From positions 1,872,001 to 1,936,000 of the forward strand of contig NZ_CP090557.1 of assembly GCF_021484805.1 (NCBI RefSeq): a DNA stretch of 64,000 nt. Reading direction: 5' to 3'. Below the pieces are notes generated by a model. It was not told the origin of the DNA and did no database searches. It worked only from the letters and a program-made list of their open reading frames with translations. Source of the DNA: Tellurirhabdus bombi (GTDB taxonomy: Bacteria; Bacteroidota; Bacteroidia; Cytophagales; Spirosomataceae). Positions within the stretch are counted from its first letter, which is position 1. Every line of letters starts with the position of its first letter. Positions 63,346 through 64,000 of this stretch are shown in pieces. The translations under genes were made by a program, and so were the position numbers.

Positions 63346-64000
63346 TTAAACGTCCAGTATTAAGCCTTCGCTTTCCGGGTAGCCCGTACAGGTCAGTATC
63401 CAGCCCTGGGCGAGATCGTGTTCGGTCAGCACATCGTTGATGGTCATGTAAACGCTTCCCGATTGGCAGCGCGCCATGCAGGCCGAGCAGCGTCCGCCCC
63501 GGCAGCTGTAAGGCAACGGAATGCCGTGATCGATGGCGGCTTGTAGAATGGATTTGTATGCCGGAACGTCAATGTCGTATTCCGTTCCCCGAAATTTGAG
63601 CAAAATCCGGTGATCACGGGAAAGCTCGGGGGGCGGGGTAAGCGTGATCGGGTCAATGACAAAGTTTTCTTTCCGAATCTGGTGGGGTTTAATACCGGAA
63701 AAAATCAGCGTAAATTGCACCATGCGCATGAAATCAAACGGGCCGCAGATATAGAAAAGCGCCCGTTGGCGGTCATGGGTGAGCAGTGTAGGCAGCAGGG
63801 TTTCCAGCAATATATTATTCAATCTTCCCCGGCGTCCCGTCCAGTCATCGGAGGGGTGGCTTAGCAAATGAATCAGCTTGAAGCGTTCGGGAAATTGCTC
63901 CTGTAGCGCATCCAACTTCTTCCGAAAAATAATGCTTCGTTCATGGGTATTGCTATAAAGAAGGGTCACATGACTAAGTGGCTCTTCCCGTAAAGCCTGA
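63346..64000 (-). CDS. Flavodoxin/ferredoxin-type reductase with C-terminal 2Fe-2S domain, 5' partial
   Basis: The frame continues past the GTG at 63969 to the window edge, so the N-terminus is missing; 218 codons are visible including the stop. The visible part is an NAD-binding domain (VTLLYSNTHERSIIFRKKL, ICGPFDFMRMVQFTL) followed by a plant-type 2Fe-2S domain with SCRGGRCSACMARC and a fourth Cys in LTCTGYPES. FAD-binding sequence must lie outside. Such proteins transfer electrons from NAD(P)H to an oxygenase or other acceptor; which one cannot be told here. Confidence 0.88.
   Translation of the reverse strand, partial: QALREEPLSHVTLLYSNTHERSIIFRKKLDALQEQFPERFKLIHLLSHPSDDWTGRRGRLNNILLETLLPTLLTHDRQRALFYICGPFDFMRMVQFTLIFSGIKPHQIRKENFVIDPITLTPPPELSRDHRILLKFRGTEYDIDVPAYKSILQAAIDHGIPLPYSCRGGRCSACMARCQSGSVYMTINDVLTEHDLAQGWILTCTGYPESEGLILDV

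Noticed and set aside
1-64000. tRNA, rRNA, CRISPR arrays, prophage or insertion sequence genes
   Set aside because: No cloverleaf-like sequence with a GGTTC-type T-arm, no repeat-spacer array, and no transposase or integrase signature was seen in any gap or frame read.

Overview
The window is a stretch of chromosome from a Bacteroidota member, most likely Cytophagales and close to the Spirosoma/Larkinella group. The evidence is paired SusC/SusD genes, LytTR regulators with LytS-type kinases, DUF3078, DUF5606 and DUF4097 proteins, a PASTA-tailed FtsI, and several sites matching the Bacteroidetes promoter form TTG-N19-21-TAnnTTTG. No rRNA, tRNA, CRISPR array or intact insertion sequence was seen. 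The first and last genes run off the window edges.

Positions 1-14,000 hold signalling and glycan genes. They are a TPR histidine kinase (partial) with a LytTR regulator, a GH43-GH32 glycosidase pair behind a 7TM-DISM-type histidine kinase, a 76-residue protein built of twelve five-residue repeats, a FISUMP lipoprotein, a glycosyltransferase-like protein, and a LytTR regulator with two paralogous LytS-type kinases. Positions 14,000-26,500 form one minus-strand locus: a large fused sugar dehydrogenase (propeller, PKD, cytochrome c, carbohydrate-binding-like end) followed by two susC-susD pairs. Its roughly 780-base upstream region is rich in repeats and palindromes.

Positions 27,200-40,140 are mixed. 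An ECF sigma factor, a HEAT-repeat anti-sigma-like protein and two DUF4097 paralogues form a compact operon. DUF5606, EngB and a KdgF-like cupin follow, then an MFS transporter and a small unknown gene. Next comes an osmolyte-type ABC transporter with a P1 peptidase. The permease of that transporter is fused to a substrate-binding domain whose two halves are in reversed order. A propeller-like lipoprotein candidate and a metallo-beta-lactamase-fold hydrolase complete the region.

Positions 40,141-61,894 carry the division and cell wall (dcw) cluster, all on the minus strand. In transcription order it is rsmH-ftsL-ftsI-murE, mraY, then rplM-rpsI-rpsB-tsf, an ECF-type sigma factor, a small protein, MscS, DUF3078 and MscL, and then murD-ftsW-murG-murC-ftsQ-ftsA-ftsZ. 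About 6.3 kb of translation and mechanosensitive-channel genes therefore sit inside dcw. mraZ, murF and ddl are not in the window. A 58-residue two-helix membrane protein lies on the opposite strand between murE and mraY, and the mraY promoter sits so close to the start codon that the mRNA may be leaderless. The right end has a TlpA-like lipoprotein and a partial 2Fe-2S flavin reductase.

All calls come from reading the sequence. Family names rest on motif recognition, without database searches.
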